Below are positions 23,140 through 34,680 of a stretch of 64,000 nt of DNA, piece after piece. This DNA comes from Hanleya hanleyi (taxonomy: Eukaryota > Mollusca > Polyplacophora > Lepidopleurida > Hanleyidae): contig JAVTVY010019523.1 of NCBI GenBank assembly GCA_036873755.1, positions 1 through 64,000 on the forward strand, written 5' to 3'. Positions within the stretch are counted from its first letter, which is position 1; every line of letters begins with the position of its first letter. The notes under the pieces are model-generated. The model made no database searches. It worked only from the letters and a program-made list of their open reading frames with translations, and was not told the origin of the DNA. The position numbers and the translations under genes are program-made.

Positions 23140-25235
23140 TCCGCCAAACCAATCCAAGAACCATTCTTTGAATACCCAAGAACCATCCTCTGATTAATCA
23201 AAAGGCATTCTCAACATCCAATAACCATCCTCTGTTCAAGAACTGTCTTGTCTGAACACCCAAGAACCATCCTTTCAGTGTTCAAGAACTATCATCTTTG
23301 AACACCCAAGTACCATCTAATGATTGTTCAAGAACCATCCTCTTTGAACACCTGAGTATCCTCCTCTCATTGTTTAAGAACCATCCTCTCTGAACACCCA
23401 AGAACCATCCTCTGATTGTTCAAGAACCATCATCTCTGAACACCCAAGAACTATCCTTTCATTGTTCAAGAACCACCCTCTCTGAATGCCTGAGAACCAT
23501 CCTCTGGTTGTTCAAGAACCATCCTCCTTGAACACCTGAGAACCTTCCTCTGATTGTTCAAGAACCATCCTCTCTGAATACCTAAGAACCTGATTGTTCC
23601 AGAACCATCTTCTCTGGACACCTGAGAACCATCCTCTGGTTGTTCAAGAACCTTCCTCCTTGAACACCCGAGAACCATCCTCTGATTTTTCAAGAACCAT
23701 CCTCTCTGAATACCTCAGAACCTGGTTGTTCCAGAACCATCTTCTCCGGACACCTGAGAACCATCCTCTGGTTGTTTGAAAACCATCCTCTGGATGTTCA
23801 AGACCTATCTTCTCTGAACACCCAAGAACCTGATTGTTTGAGAACCATTCTCTCTAAACAACCGAGAACCATTCTCTGATTGTTCAAGAACCGTCCTCTC
23901 TAAACACCCGAGATCCATCCTCTTGTTGTTCAAGAACCATCCTCTCTGAACATCCAAGAACCATCCTTTAATTGTTCCAGAACCATCCTCTCTAAACAGC
24001 TGAGAACCATCCTCTGGTTGCTCAAGAATCATCCTGAACACCCAAGAATTTGATTGTTCAAGAACCATCCTCTCCTAACACCCGAGAACCGTCCTCTGGC
24101 TGTTCAAGAACCATCTTTCTGAACACCCGAGAACCATCCTCTGATTGTTCTAGAACCATCCTCTCTGAACACCCAAGAACCATCCTCTGATTGTTCAAGA
24201 ACCATCCTCTCGGAACACCCAAAAACCATCCTCTGATTGTTCAAGAAACATTCTCTCTGAACAGCCAAGAACCACCCTCTGATTGTCCAAGAACCATCCT
24301 CTCTGAACACCGGAGAACCGTCCTCTGGCTGTTCAAGAAGCACCCTCTCTGAACACCCGAGAACCATCCTCTGATTGTTCAAGAACTATCCTCTCTGACC
24401 ATGCAAGAACCATCCTTCGATTATTGAAGAACCAACCTAGCTGAACACCTGAGAACCTTTCTTTGAATAGTGAAGAACCATTCTACGATCCTACCAATGG
24501 ATTCAATATTGAAGAACCATCCTCTAAATGCCCAAGATGTCCAAGTCAAATATCTATCTTCTAAATTTTGAAGAACCATGTTGTGAATACAGTAGAACCA
24601 TCCTTTGAATGACCAAGAACCATTATCACCACCCAAGAACCATTCTTTGAATACTCCACAACCATCCTCAGAATAGCCAAGAACCATCCTTTGACCACCC
24701 AAGAACCATTCTTTGACTACTCCACAGCCATCCCCAGAATAGCCGCGAACCATCCTTTGACCACCCAAGAACCAACCATCCCCAGAATAGCCAAGAACCA
24801 TCCTTTGACCACCCAAGAACCATTCTTTGACTACTCCACAACCATCCCCAGAATAGCCAAGAACTGTCCTTTGACCACCCAAGAACCATTCTTTGACCCC
24901 CAAGAACCATTCTTTGACCACTCAATAACCATCCTTTGATCACCCAAGAAATTCTATCACCAATGAAGAGCCATCCTCTCAATGCCTAAGAGTCATTCTC
25001 TCAGCACAACACCCATGACCATCCTTAATCACGCACAAACCATCCTCTCACTGCCCAAGAACCATCCTATCACCACCCAAGAACCCTTCTATCACCAATC
25101 ATGAACCCTCATCTTAACGCCTAAGTCATCCTGTCAGCGCCCATGAACATCCCCACCATTCACATCCTCTCTGTACCTAAGAACCATCCTTGGATTACCC
25201 AATAACTATCTTCTGAAAACACAAGAATCGTCCTC
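23140..25235. repeat. 2.1-kb degenerate minisatellite, AAGAACCATCCTCT units
   Basis: Half-units of about 22-28 bp built on AAGAACCATCCTCT alternate with TGATTGTTC or TGAACACCC, giving a composite period of about 50 bp. From about 24640 to 24940 the unit changes to CATCCTTTGACCACCCAAGA / CCATTCTTTGACTACTCCAC. It fills most of the intron before the 57-nt exon. The open frames on the minus strand here are repeat artefacts. Confidence 0.93.
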
Positions 25236-25491
25236 TGAGATTGTTAAATTGCCCTAATATTGTCACTATATGGCTGAAATACCACTAATTGCGACGTTTA
25301 ATTCTGACTCGCTCACTATATTGCAGTTACGGGTATTTCTGTCATGGTGATTGAAAGGCTATAGATATATACAAGTCTGATAGTAGATGTAATAATGAGT
25401 TCTAGCTTGTTTCTAATAATCTTTAAACTTAACTTTGAAAACACTGCTTAATCCAAAGATTAAAGATTTCTGTCTGTATCTCTTCCTTGAT

Positions 25492-25512
25492 CTCTCTCTC
25501 TCTCTCTCTCAG
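25492..25512 (+). promoter_or_regulatory. (TC)n tract serving as polypyrimidine tract
   Basis: Uninterrupted TCTCTC dinucleotides run into CTCAG, the acceptor of the 57-nt DIP2 exon. Length variation in this microsatellite could change acceptor strength. Confidence 0.7.
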
Positions 25513-25569
25513 TCTTACTATCGTCATATCTCTCTCAAGGACAAGAGAGGGTAGAAGATCCAGGTGGAG
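25513..25569 (+). CDS. DIP2: DIP2 small linker exon (57 nt)
   Basis: A 57-nt exon after a long (TC)n tract ending in CTCAG and before GTCAGT. In the phase required by its neighbours it is open and reads VLLSSYLSQGQERVEDPGG. The other two phases are less suitable: one has a stop and the other breaks continuity. I do not recognise the peptide from other DIP2 proteins, whose linker is poorly conserved, so the call rests on splice signals and phase. It is a good candidate for an optional exon. Confidence 0.72.
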
Positions 25570-25747
25570 GTCAGTACTTCCTTCTCTCTATCTTTTCTCT
25601 CCCTCCTGTGTTTAGTGCTATGTGAGACGCTCAAATGTTTGATGTTTAACTGGTTTGTTGTTGAGTTCCTACATGTACCTGTATCCCCAGCTGCTTTTCC
25701 AGTATATACATGTATATGTGTAGATCAATCAGCTTCTAAATCCTTCG

Positions 25748-26006
25748 CGCCCTGAAGGACTCCCGGGGTTAACCTGTGATGTCATTGTGCACACCCCAGG
25801 TCATGGTAAGAATAAGCCCGAGCTCCTCAGACAGCTTGTCATAAGAGGCGACTAACTGGTGCACCCGTGGGGTTCCAGGGTGTGAAAAGGAATAGGACCC
25901 TATCGGTGGGGTTCCAGGGTGTGAAAAGTAATAGGACCCAAGATCATGTACATGTATGACTGAAATATAGTCGAAAGCGACGTTAAATCATACTCACTCA
26001 CTCTAA
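25748..26006 (+). repeat. SINE-like repeat, long copy with internal duplication
   Basis: Begins near CCTGAAGGACTCCCGGGG, contains CATAAGAGGCGACTAAC (typical of mollusc dispersed repeats, from memory) and ends in TGACTGAAATATAGTCGAAA, GCGACGTTAAATCAT and CACTCACTC. The block GTGGGGTTCCAGGGTGTGAA followed by AA(G/T)AATAGGACCC occurs twice in tandem (about 25868 and 25906). Confidence 0.6.
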
Positions 26007-26884
26007 ATCTTTGTCTGACTGAATTAATTTGATACAATGTGTTCCAATTCAGTTTGGTTTGACATGGTCTGGCTGTAGTCATTCAAATTTTGGATTCAAA
26101 TGATCGTGTCAAGTCAATGAGATAAAGCATAACACTCGGTCATTGTACGTGGTGTATGTCAACCTGTCAGAACCTTTGTCCGCATGGTTACACGTGTAGT
26201 TTTCATCAAATTTCCCCTGAAGACCACTTGTAAATTTCTTCACCAATCCTTGTTTAGTATTCTCCATAGTCTCCAGTGTGTGTGAAGTTTGTTGAAAAAT
26301 TGTATTGAAGATTAGTTAGGCTGGATAAAATTAATCCATAGCTTTACAGGAACATTTTTGAGAAAAAAAAAAAAGACAAGGAACGGAGACTTTCGCACTG
26401 ACCAAATAGATCTATCTTTTCTGGCAAACCGATGCAGTGCCAGTAGTTTACAATTTGCATGAAACCGACTTAGTTCTTCGAACAGTCAGCTTTCATATTA
26501 CTGTCTTCTGCAAATAAAAGAAGACGTCAAACAACTCAAGAACATTATTTTGGCAAAACTTTGTTTGTGTAAAAACAAAAAAAACAGTGCTATGGATGTT
26601 AAGGATGTTCGCTGCTGGTAAATCAAAGAAATTAACTTTTTGAATAATGTGTGTTGTTGCATTCATAATTGTGTAATATGAGGAAAAACAAAGAAAAAAA
26701 TATAGGTTGGTGTGCATTTTTTAGCTGAGGCAAAGTTAAGTGGACTGACCCATGCTCCATTTGATAACCTACAAAACATAGGGAATAGCCCTATTTTTGA
26801 AGCATATTCATGAAAAATTCAAATAAATAGTATTTAACTTTCTCTTATATTCTGTTTGCAGATAATCACAATGTCTATCAAAAT

Positions 26885-27015
26885 TTAGGTAGATACTTCG
26901 TGTAGGAAGCTATTGTCCGAGTCTTTGTGCAGATGAAAAGGCTCAAGTCTAGACACATTGTTTTCTCCAGACTTGGCTATTGTATGCCTTGTCTCGTGGC
27001 TCTTACATGGAGTAT
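26885..27015 (+). repeat. Segmental duplication, member A
   Basis: GGTAGATACTTCGTGTAGGA, TGTCTAGACACATTG-like, CCAGACTTGGCTATTGTATG, TTGTCTCGTGG and AGTATGAACC words also occur in the same order at 28465-28595. Its first part looks like a single-copy version of the 20-bp unit amplified at 28041. Confidence 0.8.
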
Positions 27016-27680
27016 GAACCAAAATTTATCAAATTGAATGGATGTTGCTGTGCGAAATTCTCGGCTAGAAGGCTTTTAAAGGAAATCCCTATCTCTTAAA
27101 ATAGGGAAGGGAGATAATCTAATAGGAAGAACAAGCAAAATGGCTGCCAAAGTCAAAAATCACCAGCGGACATCCTTAAAAAAGGTTGATGCAGTGCTAA
27201 AACAAATTATGTGGTGGTACCTGGGAAGCTAGAATTTACTTTATTCAGTCTATTTGTAGATTTTATATTAAATTATATGTAGATGTAGCGAATCCCAAGT
27301 TTCACGATGCCTTTTGGTCAGGTGCTCAATTAATATTTTTCGTGAACATGTTAATTCACACTGCCTTACCAAGAATAAAAGGTAATGCTTTTGTAATTGT
27401 GAACTTGTGTAAATTTCTTCCTGTACACTGTGGGTACATGTATCTGTTGAATGACTTTATCAAGAACACCATTCTTTCGAGCTAAAGCTTATTTCGAATC
27501 ATGGTGAATGAATTTCATTAAAGAGTGAGTTTGATTGAGAAGCTGAGGTTTATTAGGGTAGTTGAACTACAAGAGTCTGTTCTTGTCAGACTACTCCGCC
27601 ATCTTCAAAGTTAACATTTATGAATGACTTTATTGGCTGAACCCCTATTGAATGCATCATCTCTTTACATGTTGATGTAG

Positions 27681-27932
27681 ATTCATCTTCGGATGATGAC
27701 AGCGTATTTGACGATGACACACGGGATGGTCGCCGACTTGGGCGGAGCCGAGATTCCTCACAGAGCACCTCATCATTCACAGACGTCCGCTCCTCGCCCA
27801 TACACCAACATCGCCCCCATCAGACACACCTCCTGCCAGAACGCCCTCGGAGCGCGGCGTACGCCAACATCAGTATCCCTGGTAACACGGCCAGGCAAGC
27901 TCTCGCTGACGTCATGCAAAGTGCTAGACATT
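27681..27932 (+). CDS. DIP2: DIP2 exon: acidic/Ser-rich linker, IPGNTARQAL
   Basis: A 252-nt exon between GATGTAG and GTGAGT, the largest linker exon here. It encodes DSSSDDDSVFDDDTRDGRR, a Ser-rich stretch (RSRDSSQSTSSFTDVRSS), a His/Pro segment (PIHQHRPHQTHLLPERPR) and SAAYANISIPGNTARQALAD followed by VMQSARH. The acidic/Ser block suggests phosphorylation sites and disorder (inference). The YANISIPG block resembles a conserved patch of the animal DIP2 linker. Phase 1 in and out. Confidence 0.93.
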
Positions 27933-28040
27933 GTGAGTAAACTTACTTTCACTTTCATGAAATTGATTCTATCTGTACATGTATAACTTGTAAACTGCTG
28001 TATTTTCTATCATAGGGTAATTCCTCTACTAATTTAGTCA

Positions 28041-28480
28041 TCCGGTTGATACTTCATGTATCCGGTTGATACTTCATGTATCCGGTTAATACTTCATGTA
28101 TCCGGTTGATACTTCATGTATCCGGTTGATACTTCATGTATCCGGTTGATACTTCATGTATCCGGTTAATACTTCATGTATCCGGTTGATACTTCATGTA
28201 TCCGGTTGATACTTCATGTATCCGGTTGATACTTCATGTATCCGGTTGATACTTCATGTATCCGGTTAATACTTCATGTATCCGGTTGATACTTCATGTA
28301 TCCGGTTGATACTTCATGTATCCGGTTGATACTTCATGTATCCGGTTAATACTTCATGTATCCGGTTGATACTTCATGTATCCGGTTGATACTTCATGTA
28401 TCCGGTTGATACTTCATGTATCCGGTTGATACTTCATGTATCCGGTTGATACTTCATGTATCCGGTTGATACTTCATGTA
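28041..28480 (+). repeat. 20-bp satellite, exactly 22 units
   Basis: Unit TCCGGTTGATACTTCATGTA, 22 units without indels. The only variation is G or A at position 8 (TTGAT/TTAAT). A occurs in units 3, 7, 12 and 16; all other units are identical. There are no spacers. Confidence 0.98.
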
Positions 28481-28595
28481 GGAACTATTGCCTGTGTCTT
28501 TGTGTCCTTGTAAAGGCACATGTCTAGACACATTGTTGTCCCCAGACTTGGCTATTGTATGCATTGTCTCGTGATTCTTACATAAAGTATGAACC
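28465..28595 (+). repeat. Segmental duplication, member B
   Basis: Follows directly from the last 20-bp unit: TACTTCATGTAGGAACTATT, GTCTAGACACATTG, CCAGACTTGGCTATTGTATG, CATTGTCTCGTGATTCTTAC and AGTATGAACC. Partner of 26885-27015. Confidence 0.8.
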
Positions 28596-28949
28596 AGTCA
28601 TCCTGAATGTTGTGATCAAAATTCAATCAGTTGTTCTAATAACTTCGATCTCTCTCTAAAATCGTTAAAATAATGATGAAATAATGGATTCTGGATCATT
28701 TTGTCAACTTCCTTTTCTAATAAATTTGATCTCCCACCCCTGAAATTCACTTCATGTGATTGAATTATTAGGTTAATTACTGTACTTCCGATATGCCTGC
28801 AACATCACCATTGCTAGCTTGATTCCAAAGACTGGTTGAACAGATGTAGCTTTCATTTGTTTTCTAATAAGTTGCATACCTGTTTGTTTGACTACAGCGA
28901 CATATTGTAGGTCATGAAGGGATAGGTACATCTAATTGGGTACCATAAA

Positions 28950-29180
28950 CCCTTCAATAAATCCATCACAGAAAGTGAAATTTTTCACCATAGATTCTGG
29001 GTGTGATCAAATTTATTAGCACAGGAAGTTGAAAAAATGGTCCATTGTACAGGTAAATTCCAGTATTTCTTAATTTTTGGAGGACAATCGAATTTGATAG
29101 TTCGACTGATTACGTCTTGTCTACAAAATTGAAGGTGGTTGAATATCAGTGGGTTGATTGAATTATTATAGGATTTACCA
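28950..29180 (+). mobile_element. CTAATAATTC MITE, diverged
   Basis: Left end AACCCTTCAATAAATCCATC, then ACAGAAAGTGAAATTTTTCA, GGTGTGATCAAATTTATTAG, CACAGGAAGTTGAAAAAATG and right end GATTGAATTATTATAGGATT then TACC. Confidence 0.7.
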
Positions 29181-29776
29181 CACTGAGGAGCAGGCTTCCT
29201 TCTGTGTCAAGTGACGATTCTATTGTTACTGAAGTCACATGTCTCCATATTCATGGGGTTTTTTGGTCACATTGTTTGTGGTGTTCTAGAGAATCTCTCT
29301 ATTTCTTGACCTTTGTAACGTGTGTAACTTCATGACAAATGTCATTTGTATTGTTGAAGTAAACAAAAACATAACAGACGTCAAAAGAATTTCTCATTCA
29401 TCAGTCATATATGCAAGAATTTGCTTTAAATAGAATTTGCTTTTAACAAAAGCTTGAAAGAAACAATACTTCACAGAAATAGTTTATCTAATGAATAAAA
29501 TTTCTAAACCACAATCGTAAAAATGTGGGCGTAACCTGGCACATGTTAAATTCCATTTTCTCTGCTTTGTTTAGCTAAACAATACTCATTGTAGAAAATC
29601 GTATAATTTGTTTGCGAGCTCGTTATGTAATTGCTCAATAATTCCTCAATTAGTTAATCACAATGAATATTATTGCTGCCTGAATCATTGAAATGCCAGT
29701 CACTCCTTAGTATTTCAATGTACACTGATATCCCTGAGGAGATACTTGATGCACTGTGATGTTGAACACACATTTC

Positions 29777-30200
29777 CAGGCCTTCAAGTGCCTCCTATAT
29801 TTCTCTATATTTTTGAGTCATTCCTATATTTTCCTATATTTTAATCAAAACCTCCTATATTTTGAGGAACATGAGGAAATACATTTCAGAATTTTTTTTT
29901 CGCCTCGCTTCACTCAGCTAATATGAAAACATTTCAGTCTCTCTATGCTGAATCAAACAACAGAACAGGTCACCTGAAAGGCCACCACTATGACCGCATT
30001 CAGTGAAAGTAATTTGATTAAACACCAGAAAACTACGAAGTTTGGAACATACAATGTAGTACAGACCTGTCTTACACTCCTTTATTTCCTGTATTGTCCT
30101 ATATTTTATTCAGAACATTCCTACATTTCTCCTACATTTTTGCAAATTTCCTCCTATATATTTTCTCCTATATTTTCACTGTGAGCCACTTGCAGGCCTG
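29777..30200. mobile_element. 424-bp TIR element, 6-bp TSD
   Basis: Ends CAGGCCTTCAAGTGCCTC and CACTTGCAGGCCTG are inverted repeats. CATTTC flanks both sides (29771-29776, 30201-30206). Subterminal sequence is full of CCTATATTTT words. Confidence 0.85.
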
Positions 30201-30807
30201 CATTTCACAGGTGCTGTTTTATAAACTAATTAAAAAACAAATCACCTGTGTGGCACATGCAGTGTTATTTGATGCAGTCATCATGCTATAATGTGTACGA
30301 TTGAAGTTTGTTGTGTTAACATGGGCACTTATTTGGAATTCAGTAGACCACAGCTCAATATATATATACGTTTTAATTATAACCTGTTAATTAAACTATA
30401 TGCAATTCAGGTGTTGATTGCAACAGATAAAAACAAATATTATTGAATCACATTTAACAGTTATGTACTTATATGTGAAACAGGCCCATGTTTTTTTATC
30501 ACAATCAAAAGGGCTTAAAATGTATGTTAATTGTCAAGATTTTATGTAGGTATAGCTATGTAAAATATCAGCAAATTTATTATGCAAAACATGTTGTGAT
30601 TTTAGCTTCAATTTCTCACCTGCTTAGATGTATGTATGTAACACTAAATTATGCAACATATTCTCAAAACAATACGAACCTGAATGTAACTTCACAGCTT
30701 GCATCATACTTAGGCTAACTGACCTTACATGGCTAGTCGTAATGACACAGCCCCCATAGCTGAACACTCAGGAAGATATTTTTTGTCATTTAGAAAGTGA
30801 TCGTATA

Positions 30808-31915
30808 ACAGTATTTTCATTGTTTTGGGATTACACTATCTTAGTCAGCTTCTGGTGCAGAAAATTGGTCATCAGCTTCTGGTACAGAAAATTGGTCATC
30901 AGCTTCTGGTGCAGAAAATTGGTCATCAGCTTCTGGTGCAGAAAATTGGTCATCAGCTTCTGGTGCAGAAAATTGGTCATCAGCTTCTCGTGCAGAAAAT
31001 TGGTCATCAGCTTCTCGTGCAGAAAATTGGTCATCAGCTTCTCGTGCAGAAAATTGGTCATCAGCTTCTCGTGCAGAAAATTGGTCATCTGCTTTTCGTG
31101 CAGAAAATCAGTCATCAGCTTCTCGTGCAGAAAATTGGTCATCAGCTTCTGGTGCAGAAAATTGGTCATCAGCTTCTGGTGCAGAAAATTGGTCATCAGC
31201 TTCTCGTGCAGAAAATTGGTCATCAGCTTCTCGTGCAGAAAATTGGTCATCAGCTTCTCGTGCAGAAAATTGGTCATCTGCTTTTCGTGCAGAAAATCGG
31301 TCATCAGCTTCTCGTGCAGAAAATTGGTCATCAGCTTCTCGTGCAGAAAACTGGTCATCAGCTTCTCGTGCAGAAAACTGGTCATCAGCTTCTCCTGCAG
31401 AAAATTGGTCATCAGCTTCTCGTGCAGAAAATTGGTCATCTGCTTTTCGTGCAGAAAATCGGTCATCAGCTTCTCGTGCAGAAAACTGGTCATCAGCTTC
31501 TCGTGCAGAAAACTGGTCATCAGCTTCTCGTGCAGAAAACTGGTCATCAGCTTCTCGTGCAGAAAATTGGTCATCAGCTTCTCGTGCAGAAATTTGGTCA
31601 TCAGCTTCTCCTGCAGAAAATTGGTCATCAGCTTCTCCTGCAGAAAATTGGTCATCAGCTTCTCCTGCAGAAAATTGGTCATCAGCTTCTCTTTGCAGAA
31701 AATTGGTCATCAGCTTCTCGTGCAGAAAATTGGTCATCAGCTTCTCCTGCAGAAAATTGGTCATCAGCTTCTCCTGCAGAAAATTGGTGGCATTTATTTA
31801 GTTCCCTTACTCTGGGGGTCGCTGGTTCGAATCCCGCTCGGGACGCGACCAATTTTCTGCACTACAAGCTGTGCAAAACAAAGATAGTGTAATTCCAAAA
31901 CAACAAAAATACTGT
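30808..31915. mobile_element. TIR element carrying an internal 27-bp VNTR
   Basis: Left ACAGTATTTTCATTGTTTTG then GGATTACACTATCTTAG; right AAGATAGTGTAATTCC then AAAACAACAAAAATACTGT: inverted repeats of about 37 bp. A short member without the array lies at 60362-60520. The interior is the 27-bp array plus a tRNA-like segment GGTTCGAATCCCGCTCGGGA (31826-31845). AACTGACCTTACA occurs just outside on both sides (30717, 31915), possibly a long direct repeat. Confidence 0.82.
30842..31792 (+). repeat. 27-bp minisatellite, about 35 units
   Basis: Unit GCAGAAAATTGGTCATCAGC plus TTCTCGT. The variable position is TTCT(C/G/CC)(G/T)T. A variant unit with TCTGCTTTTCGTGCAGAAAA recurs three times, several units apart, suggesting higher-order duplication. 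Because 27 is nine codons, several frames on both strands stay open; the 283-355-residue frames are not genes. Confidence 0.96.
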
Positions 31916-32469
31916 AACTGACCTTACACTGGACACACACTTGGACCTCAGCAAAAATTGGCATCAGAGTAGTACATTGTACATGTTACTTTGTAAACTT
32001 TCTGAATATCAGTGTCAATACCTGACTTACATGAATTCCTGGCATTTTTGACAGCATTGATCATGTTGATATATGGTCAACCTTACAATTCACTCTGAAA
32101 TTTGATCAAATATTATATCCCCACCCAGAAATAAAGTAACATGTACCTCTCTGTTAAATAGTTAATGGTTCTATGAATTATTTCATTGCATTAACCAAAG
32201 CTGCATGTACATGTAGACATACATGTAATTTGTATGTCTTAACTATTAGAATGAAAAAACAGCTTCTATTTTACATGTATATGAAATATGAATGTGTTGA
32301 AGTTAATCTTTTCCCTGTTATATTTGACTTGTGTATTGTGGGCTAATTCATATTCTAAAGTTGGTTAAATTTGGTTAATTACCAGATTAATTATGTTGAT
32401 AATTAGGGATTCTGCTCTACATGCCTTTTGATCATAATGACACATGTAAATAATCTGGAAAAATGTCAT

Positions 32470-32985
32470 GAGAAATGTACTAAATACACCTTTATTATGA
32501 TAACCCCAGAGTGAAATAAAAACACAATAAAAGTATTAATTATCTATGCTATTACTCAAATATTTAAAATAAAAAATAATAATGTTGACATGTTCTGAGA
32601 CATGGAACGGTAGATTTTGAAACGTTGAACTAGAAATGTACTAAATACCCCTTTGAACTGGTAACTGCAGAGTGAAATAAAAACGGGATAGAAGTATTAA
32701 TTATCTTACGCCATTACTCAAATATTTAAAATAAAATAAAATAATGTTGACTCGTTTTGAGACATGGAATGGTAGATTTTAAAACAATGAACTAGAAATG
32801 TACTAAATACACATTTAAACTGATAACACCACTGTCGCCAGTGCAATAAAAATGGGATAAAAGTATTAATTATTTTATGCTATTAATCAAATATTTAAAA
32901 TAAGAAAAAATAATAATCTTGACATGTTCTGGGATATGGAAGAGCAGATTTTGAACAGGTGAATTAGTTCTAACGTACCCCTGGC
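32470..32985 (+). repeat. ~160-bp tandem repeat, 3 copies
   Basis: AGAAATGTACTAAATACACC-like words recur at about 32474, 32633 and 32795. Each is followed by GCAATAAAAA/GTGAAATAAAAA, AAAAGTATTAATTATCT, ACTCAAATATTTAAAATAA and TTGACATGTTCTGAGACATG. Confidence 0.88.
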
Positions 32986-34094
32986 TTTGAAATCCATTCA
33001 CATACCTGCTGCCTATTCTCCCATGATGATGATTATTTTAATGCTAATTAAGGAAAAAAACACAGTTGAATGTAACTTGCATATCAAGTGCAATATTATC
33101 AGTGCAATATGTTAACTTTCATGTATTCAAAGTTAAACACAGACATTACATGGAGGTGTGACAGTCAACCATGATTCACCTGTTTACATTTTACACACGA
33201 CCTTTAACTTTTCGGGGATTATTTTTTTCTTGACGACGACTTCGCCTTGCGGCTTCAGACAGACAGAGATAGCCTGTTGTATTGTTAAGCTGCTGAGGCC
33301 TGAGATTATAGCTCCGGCTCTGTCATTCCGCGGTGTTACTTTGCGAGAGATGTGTGAGGATTCTCTCAAGAATTGAGTATCCACCTGTAATAAGAAAACT
33401 GCCTTGGTTCCAAAGTCTCGTTTAATCTTCCGGCATTCATCTCACCTGTATCTTACCTGCCTCTGGACTTAGGATGTTCTAACAAATGGATTATTCCACG
33501 ATGTCACCGGGGAGGTCCTGATTTTTTCCCCACCGAAATGTTTTTAACGGAACTGTAATAACTGTAATAGCTAAGTGGCTGGTCCAGTTGGGAAATCTTC
33601 CATCTTCCATTTTGTGACATAAAACCATGATAGATGGTACACAATCTACCCGGACCAGATTTAAATGTAGTTGAGCTTTTTTTTTTTTCTTCTTTTTTTT
33701 TTGAGGAGAAAATATTCAGAAGTTTCTGGATTATCCCTTTGTTCTGACATTTACATGTGTACCCAGCGTATGTACTGTCCGTGTAGATGAAGGAGACAGC
33801 CTATGTACATCTGTAGGACATCTTTAAGCATTTACTAGATGCTGGATTCTTCTTAACGAGCTTAACGAATCTCAATAATTAACAAAAGAGATACTATGCT
33901 CACCTGTGCCTGAAATGTTCTGTTTTCCCTAAGGCTACTTATGTCTGATGTCTTTACACAAAGATGGATTGGAGCTATTTGATGTCCAGCCAATACATAC
34001 ATGTATTTGAGCTATCAAGTATAGCTGCTTGCATACTCAATTCAATTCAGTACTAGATGTACATGCACATTATTAAATATACTAATCTGGATCA

Positions 34095-34680
34095 AGTATT
34101 GTTTATTCCTGGACTGAGTATTGCTGTTGCCTAGTTACATGTAACACCTTGATTGAGTTTATCTACTTGGATACTACGGCTACGTTGAACATATTGAGTA
34201 TTTATTCTGGATCAAGTGATTTGTTTATTCCTGGAAACCGCACTGAATTCTGTTATTCTTGGATACCGTACTGAGTATTGATTATTCCTGGATTCCACAC
34301 TGAGTATTGTTCATTCCTGGATTCCACACCGATTATTAATTGTTTATTCCTGGATACCACACCGAGTATTGTTTATTCCTGGATTCCACACTGAGTATAA
34401 TTGTTGCCGCACTGGGTATTGTTTATCCTGGATGCCACACTGAGTATTGTTACTTCCAGATTTATGCATCATCGAGTAAATGTATACATGTGTTGTGTTG
34501 CTGTTCGGGAAGATTTTAATTTAGGATTGAGTATAATTGTTTATTCCTGGATGCCGCGCTGGGTATTGTTTATCCTGGATGCCGCACTGAGTATTGTTAT
34601 TTCCAGATTTATGCATCATCGAGTAAATGTATACATGTGTTGTGTTGCTGTTCGGGAAGATTTTGATTAAGTTCTCATCT
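34095..34680 (+). repeat. Complex tandem region: ~30-bp and ~155-bp units
   Basis: Degenerate TTTATTCCTGGAT(A/T)CC then (A/G)CACTGAGTATTG units of about 30 bp run from 34095 to 34450. A larger unit containing CCAGATTTATGCATCATCGA, GTAAATGTATACATGTGTTG and GCTGTTCGGGAAGATTTT is duplicated (about 34453 and 34599). Confidence 0.85.

Larger units (their letters stand above)
28008..28783 (+). mobile_element. CTAATAATTC MITE interrupted by a 20-bp satellite
   Basis: Left end AGGGTAATTCCTCTACTAAT then TTAGTCA (28015-28040). The body resumes at about 28605 with GTGATCAAAATTCAATCA and ends GATTGAATTATTAGGTTAAT. The 22-unit array and duplication member B lie between, starting about 25-30 bp inside the left end. 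Confidence 0.75.

Noticed and set aside
24104..24982. Minus-strand frames of up to 166 residues with VLGGQRMVLG-like repeats
   Set aside because: They lie within the degenerate AAGAACCATC minisatellite and change frame with every unit-length change.
28041..28480. CRISPR-like array of 20-bp direct repeats
   Set aside because: Units are contiguous without spacers and the context is a eukaryotic intron.
30820..31892. Two overlapping 355-residue frames and long minus-strand frames, apparently a repeat protein
   Set aside because: The array unit is 27 bp, a multiple of three without stops in several frames, so frames stay open by construction on both strands. There is no splice or start context.
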